Assembly: GCA_902802815.1 (NCBI GenBank)
Contig: CADCNQ010000005.1
Span: 62,001 to 126,000 of the forward strand
Direction: 5' to 3'
From: an uncultured Bacteroidales bacterium
GTDB lineage: Bacteria; Bacteroidota; Bacteroidia; Bacteroidales; Bacteroidaceae
Length of the DNA: 64,000 nucleotides
Shown here: in pieces, positions 1 through 8,362 of the stretch
Numbering within the stretch: the first letter of the stretch is position 1
Layout: each line of letters begins with the position of its first letter
Notes under the pieces: model-generated
Database searches by the model: none
Told to the model about the DNA's origin: nothing
What the model saw: only the letters and a program-made list of their open reading frames with translations
Made by a program: the position numbers and the translations under genes

Positions 1-219
1 TGAGCTTCCTTTATCTTCCCCGAGGCCGTGGAAATTGCCTAAACGTAGAGATAAGTTCAGCCCACGCTATCGCGTGAGCATTCACATTATCTACTCCTTC
101 TACGTTTATCTGAGCAACGTTGTCCTGTTGAAATTTTCCACGTTTCGGGGACAAGAAGAGATAGCGAACGCTAATTCATAACCATTAAGTCTTGGAAAAG
201 GGGCACATTGGCCTCAAAT
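1..219 (-). ncRNA. candidate 6S-like structured RNA (3' end beyond window)
   Basis: Seen: on the minus strand the segment folds as one long interrupted hairpin. 145-150 pairs with 18-23 (TCGGGG/CCCCGA), 132-142 with 27-36 (one bulged base), and 99-108 with 40-49 (10 of 10 pairs). An apical hairpin forms from 63-67 and 72-76. A large one-sided bubble lies at about 109-130. No protein frame of note is present. A Bacteroidales promoter sits just upstream at 226-252. Known: a long rod with a central bubble is the architecture of 6S RNA, and Bacteroidales carry a divergent form (the Bacteroidales-1 motif). Inference: 6S RNA homologue. It could be another structured RNA. The terminator would lie left of position 1. 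Confidence 0.5.
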
Positions 220-225
220 CCGTTG

Positions 226-255
226 CAAATATACTCTTTTTTCTCTAAACTGCAA
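226..255 (-). promoter_or_regulatory. promoter of the 6S-like RNA
   Basis: On the minus strand the -7 box TATATTTG occupies 226-233, with TTG 19 bases upstream (253-255). This is the Bacteroidales primary-sigma consensus. Transcription would start near 219 and run toward position 1. Confidence 0.55.
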
Positions 256-308
256 TATTCTGCCCAACTTTTTATCAAATTCATGGTTCTATTTTTACAC
301 ATACTTTG

Positions 309-563
309 CTCATACACCTCTCATGGACTTCTCATAGACCTATCATGGACTTCTCATAGACCTATCTATCCGAACTCTATCTCCAAGGTCATGTTGCTCT
401 CATGTTAAAGTCATGTTCAACTCATGTTTATCTCATGTTGAAGTCATATTCAAGTCATGTTTGTCTCATGTTGAACTCTAATTGAAGTCATGTTCAACTC
501 TAATTAAACTCCAATTGAACTCTAATTAAACTCCGATTGAACTCCAATTAAACTCCAATTGAA
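309..563. repeat. 11-bp tandem array, about 22 degenerate units
   Basis: From 388 to 563 there are 16 consecutive units of exactly 11 bp, mostly of the forms CTCATGTTGAA, GTCATGTTCAA, CTCTAATTGAA and CTCCAATTAAA. Before them, 309-385 holds seven related 11-bp units (for example CTCATGGACTT and CTCATAGACCT, which alternate as a 22-bp repeat). A 2-base slip at 386-387 separates the blocks. Unit type drifts along the array from CATG-containing to AATT-containing. Reading frames across it are interrupted, so it is not a coding repeat. The 11-bp period places each unit on about the same helix face. Function unknown. Confidence 0.85.
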
Positions 564-1115
564 GTTTGGAAATTCGTAAAAATCTTGTACAACATGAAAC
601 TGTGACATCGGGCAGGGAAATTTACTGGATAACTATAGAGAAATATTTTCCTAGGCAGGGAAAAAGTTCTGCATAGTATAAGCACAAAAAAGAATCGCTT
701 TTTAAAGACATAAAATTTCTTTAAGTATTTTGATTTTTCCTTTCGCACAGCATCCTTTATTTGCTTATGCCTTGCTCCTTCCTTGCATATACGAACGACG
801 GCGGAACGACCTTCCTACGACCTTGCTATACTTGGCTGCTTGTGGTTGCAGACAAAAGGCAAAGTATCTTTATACCTTGTGGTTGCAGACAAAAGGCAAA
901 GTATCTTTATACATTTGCACCATACCAAGCAGGTAGCAGGCTCAATATATGTTTGTTATTTTATCGTTACTTTTTCGTTATTTGTTCGATAGAAAATCGA
1001 AGAACTAACGGAGAACTAACGGAGAAATGTAGAGACAACTTGCTCTTTGGTGGCTTTTTAATGACCTGTTGACCTGTACTGATTTTGGTTGACAGTTTTG
1101 CTGATAACTCTGAAC
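564..1115. other. intergenic region without a credible gene
   Basis: No open frame here looks like a protein: those present are short, of odd composition and without start context. The stretch holds a 35-bp direct repeat (841-875 and 878-912), a -7-like TACATTTG at 910-917 on the plus strand without a well-placed -33 box, and two copies of an 11-bp unit GAACTAACGGA at 1002-1023. A transcript from 910 would run into the fba terminator. Nothing else is recognisable. Confidence 0.5.
841..912. repeat. 35-bp direct repeat, two copies
   Basis: Positions 841-875 and 878-912 are identical over 35 bases and separated by 2 bases (period 37). Each copy ends in TATCTTTATAC, close to a -7 promoter element. 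The second copy runs directly into TACATTTG (910-917), which fits the Bacteroidales -7 box. This is a recent small tandem duplication of a promoter-like segment. Confidence 0.85.
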
Positions 1116-1145
1116 AAAAAAGGGGCTCTCAACCGAGAACCCCTT
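1116..1145 (-). terminator. intrinsic terminator of fba
   Basis: Read on the minus strand, AAGGGG and CCCCTT arms with an inner CTC/GAG pairing form a hairpin followed by a run of six T. It lies about 25 bases after the fba stop codon. Confidence 0.8.
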
Positions 1146-1170
1146 TACTTATTGTCCTTGAATCAGCTTT

Positions 1171-2163
1171 TTAGAGCTTGCCATTAGAACCGAGCACATT
1201 CACAATCTTGTGGATGTACATCTTCTTCATGTTCTCACGGGCGGGCTTCAGATACTGACGAGGATCGAAATCACCGGGATGCTCTGCCAAATGCTTGCGG
1301 ATTGCAGCTGTCATAGCCAGACGAGAGTCGGAGTCGATGTTGATCTTGCAGACAGCACTCTTGGCAGCCTGACGCAGCTGCTCCTCGGGAATACCGATAG
1401 CTGCCTCGAGCTTACCTCCGTATTTGTTGATGGTCTCAACCTCTTCCATGGGCACGGAGCTGGAGCCGTGGAGCACGATGGGGAAGCCGGGGAGCTTCTT
1501 TTCGATCTCGGCCAGAACGTCGAAAGCCAATGGGGGAGGAACGAGTACACCGTTCACCAATGTGCACTGCTCGGGAGTGAACTTATGAGCACCGTGGCTG
1601 GTACCGATAGAGATAGCCAAGCTGTCACAACCAGTGCGCTGAGAGAAGTCGATAACCTCCTCAGGCTTTGTGTAGTGGCTCTCTGCAGCAACAACCTCGT
1701 CCTCTACACCTGCGAGAACGCCCAACTCGGCCTCAACGGTAACGTCATACTTGTGAGCATACTCAACCACCTTCTTAGAAAGAGCAATATTCTCCTCGTA
1801 AGGCAGAGAGCTACCGTCAATCATCACACTTGAGAAACCGTTGTCGATACAATCCTTGCAGAGCTCAAAGCTGTCACCGTGATCCAAATGGAGCACAATC
1901 TGAGGATTCTCACAACCCAGCTCCTTGGCATACTCCACTGCACCCTTAGCCAGGTTACGGAGGATAACACCGTTAGCATAGTTGCGAGCGCCCTTGCTCA
2001 CCTGCATGATGACGGGAGACTTTGTCTCAACTGCTGCCATAACGATAGCCTGCATCTGCTCCATTGTGTTGAAGTTGAACGCAGGAATAGCATAGCCGCC
2101 AGCCACTGCCTTGGCAAACATCTCACGAGTGTTTACCAAACCCAATTCTTTGTAACTTACCAT
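1171..2163 (-). CDS. fba: class II fructose-bisphosphate aldolase
   Basis: 330 residues, the usual length of the family. The zinc site segment HLDHGDS is at residues 92-98, followed by a glutamate-rich AELG segment near 145, the SIGTSHGAH segment near 186 and VLHGSSS near 231. All are standard for the zinc-dependent enzyme. It cleaves fructose-1,6-bisphosphate to dihydroxyacetone phosphate and glyceraldehyde-3-phosphate in the cytoplasm, for glycolysis and gluconeogenesis. The gene stands alone, with a good promoter (2220-2250) and its own terminator (1116-1145). The ATG at 2163 is the only sensible start: the promoter lies about 57 bases upstream. Confidence 0.95.
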   Translation of the reverse strand: MVSYKELGLVNTREMFAKAVAGGYAIPAFNFNTMEQMQAIVMAAVETKSPVIMQVSKGARNYANGVILRNLAKGAVEYAKELGCENPQIVLHLDHGDSFELCKDCIDNGFSSVMIDGSSLPYEENIALSKKVVEYAHKYDVTVEAELGVLAGVEDEVVAAESHYTKPEEVIDFSQRTGCDSLAISIGTSHGAHKFTPEQCTLVNGVLVPPPLAFDVLAEIEKKLPGFPIVLHGSSSVPMEEVETINKYGGKLEAAIGIPEEQLRQAAKSAVCKINIDSDSRLAMTAAIRKHLAEHPGDFDPRQYLKPARENMKKMYIHKIVNVLGSNGKL

Positions 2164-2219
2164 ACTTTTTCTTTTAAAATTGATTATTAAAATGGATTCG
2201 TTTTGTCTTATTTTGCTTG

Positions 2220-2250
2220 CAAAGATACTATCTTTTTAGGAAATAACAAA
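2220..2250 (-). promoter_or_regulatory. promoter of fba
   Basis: Minus strand TTTG at 2247-2250, a 19-base spacer, then TATCTTTG at 2220-2227. This is a full match to the Bacteroidales -33/-7 consensus, with predicted start near 2214. Confidence 0.75.
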
Positions 2251-2290
2251 AAAAATACTCCTTTTCTTGCTTTATTTACAAAAAAAACCG

Positions 2291-2298
2291 TACTTTTG
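2291..2298 (+). promoter_or_regulatory. -7 box upstream of rpmE2
   Basis: TACTTTTG fits TAnnTTTG. A TTG at 2267-2269 gives a slightly long 21-base spacer. The leader to rpmE2 would be about 80 bases, long enough for a regulatory structure, though I see none that is clear. Confidence 0.5.
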
Positions 2299-2385
2299 TG
2301 CCCTGAATCCATTACACACGCTCTCCTACCAAGAGCAAACGCATCGAAAATTGATTACAGAAAACTGAAAATTGAAGATTAAGAT

Positions 2386-2637
2386 ATGAAACAAGGCATT
2401 CATCCCGAGAATTACCGTCCCGTTGTTTTCAAAGATATGAGCAACGGCGACATGTTCCTCTCCCGCTCCACCTGCAAGACTACAGAGACTGTGGAGTTCG
2501 AGGGTCAGGAGTATCCCGTAGTTAAGCTGGAAATCTCCAGCAGTTCTCATCCTTTCTACACAGGTAAGAGCAAACTGGTTGACACCGCCGGTCGTGTAGA
2601 TAAGTTCATGAGCCGCTACGCCAAGTCTCGCAAGTAA
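2386..2637 (+). CDS. rpmE2: 50S ribosomal protein L31 type B
   Basis: 83 residues. The start [15 protein letters not shown] and the segment [20 protein letters not shown] are diagnostic for L31 of the type B (zinc-free, C-minus) class. Only one cysteine is present, so the CxxC zinc ribbon of type A is absent. It is a component of the large ribosomal subunit. It has its own promoter at about 2291 and a terminator at 2661-2697, and stands alone between minus-strand neighbours. Confidence 0.95.
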   Translation: MKQGIHPENYRPVVFKDMSNGDMFLSRSTCKTTETVEFEGQEYPVVKLEISSSSHPFYTGKSKLVDTAGRVDKFMSRYAKSRK

Positions 2638-2660
2638 GACTGGAAGTTTTCAAAAAACAT

Positions 2661-2697
2661 AAGGCTGAGATTCTTTTAGAATTTCAGCCTTTTTTTT
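2661..2697 (+). terminator. intrinsic terminator of rpmE2
   Basis: GGCTGA...TCAGCC arms extended by ATTCT/AGAAT with a TTTT loop, followed by eight T. On the minus strand the hairpin also has a T-rich tail after a short gap, so it may also end the DUF3256 transcript coming from the right. Confidence 0.85.
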
Positions 2698-2712
2698 GTG
2701 TAGAAATGATTA

Positions 2713-3153
2713 TCAGAAAAACCTTGCCCCTTTCATAAGGCTGTTTTCAAAGCTATCTTCGGGTGCCGCATATTCCTTCAGAAGCTGCCACGCAGGAGAG
2801 AACACACGTTCTGTCCAATCCGTCACGTCACCCACCTTTACGCTATGGCGCACGAATATTTTCTGCACATCCCCGATCGCTCCCCTCTCCAATCTCATCT
2901 CATAACTGCTTACCTCCGTATCGGCAACGGCAAGAGAATCCTCATTCATAAACAGGATTACGACCTTACCCTCTAAACGGTTCTTCACATCGCCATGTTG
3001 TCCGGCTTCCCAATAGTCTACACAGTCAAGGCGATTGTTCCTGCTCAACAACGGCATAATGGAATCGGGCATATCACTCCACACCTCCTTAATCGTCTGC
3101 GCGGACGCAGGTGCGATATACATTGCGAACACAAGTATCATTACGTATTTCAT
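2713..3153 (-). CDS. DUF3256 family secreted protein
   Basis: 146 residues with a signal peptide (cut probably after about residue 18, ...ASAQ). The segment MPDSIMPLLSRNNRLDCVDYWE near residues 28-49 is the hallmark of DUF3256, a Bacteroidales-specific periplasmic or surface family of unknown function. It is rather short for the family, whose members are usually nearer 200 residues, so the C-terminal part may be missing. Its ATG overlaps the stop of the EamA permease gene upstream by 4 bases, so the two are probably co-translated. Confidence 0.7.
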   Translation of the reverse strand: MKYVMILVFAMYIAPASAQTIKEVWSDMPDSIMPLLSRNNRLDCVDYWEAGQHGDVKNRLEGKVVILFMNEDSLAVADTEVSSYEMRLERGAIGDVQKIFVRHSVKVGDVTDWTERVFSPAWQLLKEYAAPEDSFENSLMKGARFF

Positions 3154-4028
3154 CGCGTACCTAAATATAAGAACAACATACCAAGCAGCACGAGGAACAA
3201 ATCAACAGCCTTGCTCTTAAGATTCTTCTCCCTAAAGAACAGTGCTGCCACCAGGAAACTGACCACCACACTGCTCCTGCGCGCCAAAGAAATCACACTC
3301 ACCATCACTCCATCCAGCGACAGTCCATAGAAATATACGAAATCCGCTATACTTAAGAATACCGATATCAGCGGAATGCTCCAATGCCATCTGAAAGCAG
3401 TATGCCGCTTTCTCGTCGGCCACCACAGAAGAGCCGTCATCAATGCCATCATTCCACATTGGTAGAAGTTGTAATAGCTCTGAACCACAATACGATTGAG
3501 ACCTATTCCACCATCCTCTGCCGGAGCAAGCAGGTATTTATCGTAGAGTCCGCTCACCGCACCGAGAGCAGCTCCCATCACCACGAGGAAGACCCAGCGA
3601 TTGTGCCAGAAATTGATATTTTCTTTCTTGCCGCTATGGCTCAACAGGAAAAACGAGACAACGCTCAAAAGCACGCCTATCCACTGGTATCCGTTCAACT
3701 GTTCTCCGAAAACCAATATCGCACCCACTAAGACCATCACCGGACGAGTGGCATTTATCGGGCCGACAAGCGTCAGAGGCAGATGTTTCATACCAAAATA
3801 TGCACAAAGCCACGACGACAGTACAATGAAACTTTTAAGCACAATATAGCGCTGCACCGCCCATCCGCCAGACTCCGTATCAAACAGCGCGGGCAGGAAG
3901 ATGAAGGAACAGAACAGGGTGTTGAGAAACAAAACGGGAATCACCGCATTATTTCTCAGCGAAGCCTTCTTCGCGACATCATAGAGTCCAAGCAAGGCAG
4001 CACTTACAAAACCGCAAAGCAGCCACAT
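3150..4028 (-). CDS. EamA/DMT-superfamily inner-membrane permease
   Basis: 292 residues with about ten hydrophobic segments arranged as two repeats of five. The N-terminal half includes an INATRPVMVLVGAIL helix and the second half SVISLARRSSVVVSF, which is typical of the EamA drug/metabolite transporter fold. The substrate cannot be read from sequence. It lies 6 bases after the broken POT transporter and overlaps the DUF3256 gene by 4 bases, so it sits in a three-gene minus-strand operon. Confidence 0.75.
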   Translation of the reverse strand: MWLLCGFVSAALLGLYDVAKKASLRNNAVIPVLFLNTLFCSFIFLPALFDTESGGWAVQRYIVLKSFIVLSSWLCAYFGMKHLPLTLVGPINATRPVMVLVGAILVFGEQLNGYQWIGVLLSVVSFFLLSHSGKKENINFWHNRWVFLVVMGAALGAVSGLYDKYLLAPAEDGGIGLNRIVVQSYYNFYQCGMMALMTALLWWPTRKRHTAFRWHWSIPLISVFLSIADFVYFYGLSLDGVMVSVISLARRSSVVVSFLVAALFFREKNLKSKAVDLFLVLLGMLFLYLGTR

Positions 4029-4034
4029 AACCCG

Positions 4035-5473
4035 TCAGGAAACCTTATTGAGCTTCTTGATAATAGAGAAAATAAACAGAGCAGCCAAGAGACAAATACC
4101 CATCAGCGTACCCCATACATAAGTCAACTCAATGCCCCACATATGTCCGGGAATGCTTACCAGTTTATTACCCAACGCTGTAGCCACAAACCAGCCACCC
4201 ATCATCATACCTTTGTACTTCTCCGGTGAGACTTTTGTAACAAAGGAGATTCCGATGGGACTGAGGAGCAGTTCTGCTATGGTTAATATAAAATAGGTAC
4301 CAACTAAAAGATTAGGGGTCACATCTGCCACATGAAAGGGATGCTTGGGCAAAGGCAAGCCTACCGACCACACCATCATCAGCAAATAAGCTCCAGCTGC
4401 CACCAACATGCCTAATCCTATCTTCACAGGTGCCTTGGGTTCCTTGTTCTTTCCTGCCAACCATCCGAAAAAGGCCAGACTCACAGGAGTTAGCATCACT
4501 ACAAAACAGGGATTAAAGTGTTGAAAAATCGGAGCGTTTACTCGCACAACAGCCTCCGGGTCGTATTTGTACCACAAGAATGCCATCGATGCAGCAATCA
4601 CAGCGGCGCTGACTGTACGCGCCTTCACCGTCTTGCCCTTAAACAGGGAAAACAGCGCAAACACGATGAAAATGACAGCCACAAGATTAGTAACATCAAA
4701 CATCATGGCCTCCCAACCGCGACTCAGACGATAAGTATATTCGCTGGCAAACCACGTCAGAGTGAGACCGTTCTGATGAAACGCCATCCAGAAGAACAGT
4801 ACCACAGCATATACAAGGCACAGACATATAATACGTTCCTCTTAGCAACAGTCACATGACGAAAAGTTACCATTCCACCGTAATATATAGCAATACTTAT
4901 CACCAAGCTCACACATGCCACAGCAAAGGCAAAGTGATAGGCATCAGCTTTTGATAATCCCATACCCATCGCCCAATCCATCATAAGTATTGCAGCCGTA
5001 GGAGCGAAGAGGGCACCTACATTGATAAGCATATAGAATAGCGAGAATCCAGCATCGCGTTTATCAGCATATTTAGGGTCCTGATAGAGATCGCCTATCA
5101 TCACCTGCAGATTGCCCTTGAAAAGTCCCGTGCCCAGACACACCAGCGTCAGAGCCGCCACCATCGCAGCAATGCCCACATTACCACTACCAAAGGACAC
5201 CGAAAGCAACAGGTAACCAAAGAACATGACAAACATACCGATAGTAACCATACGGGAATACCCCCAACGATCTGCTGCCATACCGCCCACCAAAGGCAGG
5301 AAATAAACAAAACTCAAAAACCAGCTGAACACTTCCGATGTAGCGTGGCTGGAGAAACCGAATTTATCACCTAAGAACAACGTGAATACGGCCAACATTG
5401 TATAGTAACCGAAACGCTCGCCGGTGTTGGCCAATGCTAACGCCCAAAGCCCTTTGGGCTGTCCTTCAAACAT
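4035..5473 (-). pseudogene. POT-family (proton-dependent oligopeptide) transporter, frameshifted
   Basis: The N-terminal half (5473 to about 4841) carries the family start MFEGQPKGLWALALANTGERFGYY-like region and helices 1-6. The C-terminal half continues in another frame from about 4840 to 4035, with KEER-type then FFWMAFHQNGLTL. The intact frames join at 4840/4841: the sequence AAGAGGAAC would read Lys-Glu-Glu-Arg if one G were restored. The span of 1439 bases is one short of 480 codons, so a single-base deletion explains it fully. The intact protein would be about 479 residues, the normal size for the family. It may be a true inactivation or a sequencing error. Confidence 0.8.
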
Positions 5474-5505
5474 AATTGCTATTGATTTTGATTAATATTC
5501 CTCGA

Positions 5506-5534
5506 CAAAGATACAAAAACTTCATGGCTCACAA
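5506..5534 (-). promoter_or_regulatory. promoter of the POT-EamA-DUF3256 operon
   Basis: Minus strand -7 box TATCTTTG at 5506-5513, with TTG at 5532-5534 (18-base spacer). It is divergent to the SulP promoter about 45 bases away. Confidence 0.6.
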
Positions 5535-5556
5535 GCTGTATATGCCCGTTTTTTTG

Positions 5557-5564
5557 TACTTTTG
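5557..5564 (+). promoter_or_regulatory. -7 box of the SulP gene
   Basis: TACTTTTG fits TAnnTTTG; no clear TTTG is placed at -33. It decides the gene start: the upstream in-frame TTG at 5562 lies inside this box, so translation must begin later, at the ATG 5589. Confidence 0.55.
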
Positions 5565-5588
5565 CACCTGTTTTTTCACATCATAGAC

Positions 5589-7325
5589 ATGCAACACATA
5601 AAACCCCGTCTGTTAGACTGCCTCAAAGGCTATAACAGTGAGACTTTCATGAAGGACCTCATGGCAGGTCTCATCGTCGGTATCGTAGCACTTCCTTTGG
5701 CCATTGCTTTCGGCATCGCATCCGGTGTCACTCCAGAGAAGGGCATCATCACAGCGATTGTCGCCGGATTCATCATTTCCCTTCTCGGCGGCACGAAGGT
5801 GCAGATTGGCGGTCCCACGGGAGCATTCATCGTAATTATATATGGTATAGTCAACAATCCCGCATACGGGTTGCAGGGTTTGATTGTTGCAACAATGATG
5901 GCAGGAATCATACTTGTGGCCCTGGGAGTATTCCGCCTGGGAGCCGTGATAAAGTTTATACCCTATCCCATCGTCATCGGTTTTACGGCTGGTATTGCGC
6001 TCACCATTTTCACCACTCAGATGGGTGATGTCATGGGGCTCACTGAAGAGGCTGTAGACAAGACAGGGAACATCATCACCGTACCCCTGAAAACGCCCGG
6101 GGATTTCATCGGAAAATGGATTTGCTATATCGAAAACATCAGCACATTCAACCCATGGAACTTCTTTGTTGCCATACTTTCACTTCTCGTCATCATCTTT
6201 TCGCCGAAGATGCTGCGCAAGATACCGGTATTGAACAAGATTCCCGGGTCGCTTTACGGCATTCTCGCAGGAACTGCCGTTGTATTGCTGCTGAAACAGT
6301 ATGGCATCACGAGTATAGACACCATCGGCGACCGTTTCCACATTCAGAGTCAGTTGCCAGATATGGTAATGCCCGAGATATCATGGAACATGGTGCAGAC
6401 GTTGATGCCTGTCGCCTTCACCATTGCCATTCTGGGTGCTATTGAAAGCCTGCTTTCCGCCACTGTTGCAGACGGTGTCATCTCCGACCGTCACGATTCC
6501 AACATGGAACTGGTAGCACAGGGTGTTGCAAACATTGTCACACCGCTTTTCGGCGGAATCCCCGCCACCGGTGCCATCGCCCGCACTATGACCAACATCA
6601 ACAACGGTGGACGCACTCCAGTGGCCGGACTCATTCACGCCGTTGTGTTAATGGCCATACTTCTGGTACTGATGCCCTACGCAGAATACATCCCCATGGC
6701 AGCACTTGCAGCCGTATTGATAATCGTATCTTACAACATGTCCGGATGGCGCACTGTCCGAGGGCTTATGAAGAACCCCAAGAGCGACGTCTCCGTGCTG
6801 ATTGTCACGTTCCTGCTCACTGTCATCTTCGACCTCACCATCGCAATCGAAATCGGTCTCATACTCGCGTGTGCGCTCTTCATTAAGCGTATCATGGAGA
6901 CCACGGAGATTTCCGTCATCAATGATGAGATAAATCCTTCCAACGAAGCCGATTTGGCCACCGGGCATGAAGAGAACCTGATTATCCCCGAGAGCTGTTC
7001 CGTATATGAAATCAACGGTCCGTTCTTCTTCGGCATAGCCAACAAGTTCGATGATTTGCAGAAAAATCTCGGAGGAAAGAAACCGAAAGTGCGTATCATA
7101 CGTATGCGCAAGGTTCCTTTCATCGATTCCACCGGTATTCACAACCTTCAGAACCTCATCGAGATGTCGCACGAGGACGGCATCCACATCATTCTCTCCG
7201 GTGTCTCGCCAAAGGTTCACAGCCAATTGGATAAAGCCCATTTCTACGACATCATGGAGTCTGACCACATCTGTCCTCACATTGATGTCGCCTTGGAAAA
7301 GGCCCGCGAGTTTCTGAAGTCCTAA
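5589..7325 (+). CDS. SulP (SLC26-like) anion permease with STAS domain
   Basis: 578 residues from the ATG at 5589. Residues about 20-430 form the membrane core, with the family signatures VALPLAIAFGIASGV and GGTKVQIGGPTGAFIVI (the anion-binding half-helix region) and ATGAIARTMTNINNGGRTPVAG. A C-terminal STAS domain (about 460-575) contains PFIDSTGIHNLQNL. SulP proteins move sulfate, bicarbonate or dicarboxylates across the inner membrane; the substrate is not decidable here. The stop overlaps the convergent 60-residue gene by 4 bases. An upstream TTG in frame (5562) is rejected because it lies in the promoter. Confidence 0.9.
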   Translation: MQHIKPRLLDCLKGYNSETFMKDLMAGLIVGIVALPLAIAFGIASGVTPEKGIITAIVAGFIISLLGGTKVQIGGPTGAFIVIIYGIVNNPAYGLQGLIVATMMAGIILVALGVFRLGAVIKFIPYPIVIGFTAGIALTIFTTQMGDVMGLTEEAVDKTGNIITVPLKTPGDFIGKWICYIENISTFNPWNFFVAILSLLVIIFSPKMLRKIPVLNKIPGSLYGILAGTAVVLLLKQYGITSIDTIGDRFHIQSQLPDMVMPEISWNMVQTLMPVAFTIAILGAIESLLSATVADGVISDRHDSNMELVAQGVANIVTPLFGGIPATGAIARTMTNINNGGRTPVAGLIHAVVLMAILLVLMPYAEYIPMAALAAVLIIVSYNMSGWRTVRGLMKNPKSDVSVLIVTFLLTVIFDLTIAIEIGLILACALFIKRIMETTEISVINDEINPSNEADLATGHEENLIIPESCSVYEINGPFFFGIANKFDDLQKNLGGKKPKVRIIRMRKVPFIDSTGIHNLQNLIEMSHEDGIHIILSGVSPKVHSQLDKAHFYDIMESDHICPHIDVALEKAREFLKS

Positions 7326-7504
7326 AGACGCTCCCTCACCTTCTTCAGTATCTCTTCGCTATCTGCTTCCGGGATAGCAGAGTCTCCCAGCACTTCCCGC
7401 AGAATGTCCATGACTTTCTGTTTCATCTGCTGTCTGCCCACCTGCAATCCGCTCCGGTAGGAGTTGGGCGGGAGAAGCTGCCTGTTGAAATTACCATCAC
7501 TCAT
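7322..7504 (-). CDS. small conserved Bacteroidales protein of unknown function
   Basis: 60 residues. The start MSDGNFNRQLLPPNSYRSG followed by a charged helical stretch (about residues 24-58) recalls a small protein family that I have seen widely in Bacteroidales, without a known role. It is soluble, with no signal peptide or membrane segment. It has a convincing promoter (7556-7563) and ends tail to tail with the SulP gene with a 4-base overlap. It is divergent from ruvC. Confidence 0.7.
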   Translation of the reverse strand: MSDGNFNRQLLPPNSYRSGLQVGRQQMKQKVMDILREVLGDSAIPEADSEEILKKVRERL

Positions 7505-7555
7505 ATCTACACGTTATTGAGAACGGAACAGATGACACACTTACAATGCAAAACA

Positions 7556-7563
7556 CAAAGGTA
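7556..7563 (-). promoter_or_regulatory. -7 box of the 60-residue protein gene
   Basis: Minus strand TACCTTTG, about 50 bases before the start codon at 7504. Confidence 0.5.
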
Positions 7564-7610
7564 AACAATAAAATCCGCTCCTTCTAAAGGCAAAAGTAGG
7601 AAAAAAAATG

Positions 7611-7618
7611 TATATTTG
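7611..7618 (+). promoter_or_regulatory. -7 box of ruvC
   Basis: TATATTTG, a perfect -7 match 30 bases before the first ATG of ruvC. A -33 TTTG is not evident. It may also serve the polysaccharide genes that follow, since only 70 bases separate ruvC from the SLBB gene. Confidence 0.55.
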
Positions 7619-7647
7619 TACGCTTTTAAGGAAGATTTTTTGCACTT

Positions 7648-8292
7648 ATGCGTAGAAATATGGCAGAAAAAGCCACTGCAGAACGAATCATACTGGGTAT
7701 TGACCCGGGCACTAATGTGATGGGATATGCCGTACTCCGCTGCCCCCTTCTTCAAACGAGGAAAGGAGTTGTGGAGCCTTTGACCATAGGAGCTCTCAAG
7801 ATGAAAAAAACCGAGTCCCACTATCTGCGTCTGAAGCAGATACGCGACAAGGTGATGGAACTCATCTCGGAGTTTCTCCCCGACGAGATGGCGATTGAAT
7901 CGCCTTTTTTCGGCATCAACGTCACATCCGTGGTAAAACTGTGCCGCGCTCAGGGAGCCGCAATGACCGCCGCTCTTGATCGCGACATTCCCATCCACGA
8001 ATACCCTCCCGCACGCGTCAAGATTGCCATCACCGGCAACGGACGTGCATCCAAGGAGCAGGTGTCGGCCATGGTGCGGAGCATCCTTCACTTTGAGGAG
8101 CAGCAGGATGTCCCGCTTGATGCCACCGACGCACTGGCCATCGCCCTGTGCCACTATTACGAGACTTCAAAAGGACTTCCCGACGGAGCTTTCGGTCACG
8201 GAGCAAAGAAATCACACTCAAAGGGCGGTTCGGCAGGCTCCAGCTGGGAGAAATTCGTGGAAGCCAACAAAAATCGTGTCCATAAGCAATAA
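7648..8292 (+). CDS. ruvC: Holliday junction endonuclease RuvC
   Basis: 214 residues. The RNase H-like catalytic acids are visible: Asp19 in GIDPGT, Glu84 in IESPFF, and the paired acids in PLDATDALAIALCH near residue 153. RuvC resolves Holliday junctions with RuvAB. A loop at about residues 31-46 and a basic, serine/glycine-rich tail after about 180 make it longer than the E. coli enzyme (173 residues). The start could also be the ATG 12 bases later. The polysaccharide locus begins 70 bases downstream. Confidence 0.93.
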   Translation: MRRNMAEKATAERIILGIDPGTNVMGYAVLRCPLLQTRKGVVEPLTIGALKMKKTESHYLRLKQIRDKVMELISEFLPDEMAIESPFFGINVTSVVKLCRAQGAAMTAALDRDIPIHEYPPARVKIAITGNGRASKEQVSAMVRSILHFEEQQDVPLDATDALAIALCHYYETSKGLPDGAFGHGAKKSHSKGGSAGSSWEKFVEANKNRVHKQ

Positions 8293-8362
8293 AAATGTTC
8301 TCGCGCACGTTATGTGCGTGATCCGCACAAACAATCAACAAGCAGAAAAACAGAAAAATCAT

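Noticed and set aside
208..408. 66-codon frame over the start of the 11-bp array
   Set aside because: It runs through the promoter of the 6S-like RNA and through non-coding repeats; no start context or family likeness.
309..563. CRISPR array
   Set aside because: Units are 11 bp, contiguous, degenerate and without spacers; no cas genes are present in the window.
5562..5588. TTG start for the SulP protein, nine codons upstream
   Set aside because: The TTG lies inside the -7 promoter box, so it would not be part of the mRNA; the ATG 5589 is used.
8296..8322. Small hairpin (CGCAC/GTGCG) between ruvC and the SLBB gene as a terminator
   Set aside because: The stem is only about five pairs and no T-run follows, so read-through from ruvC into the polysaccharide operon seems likely.
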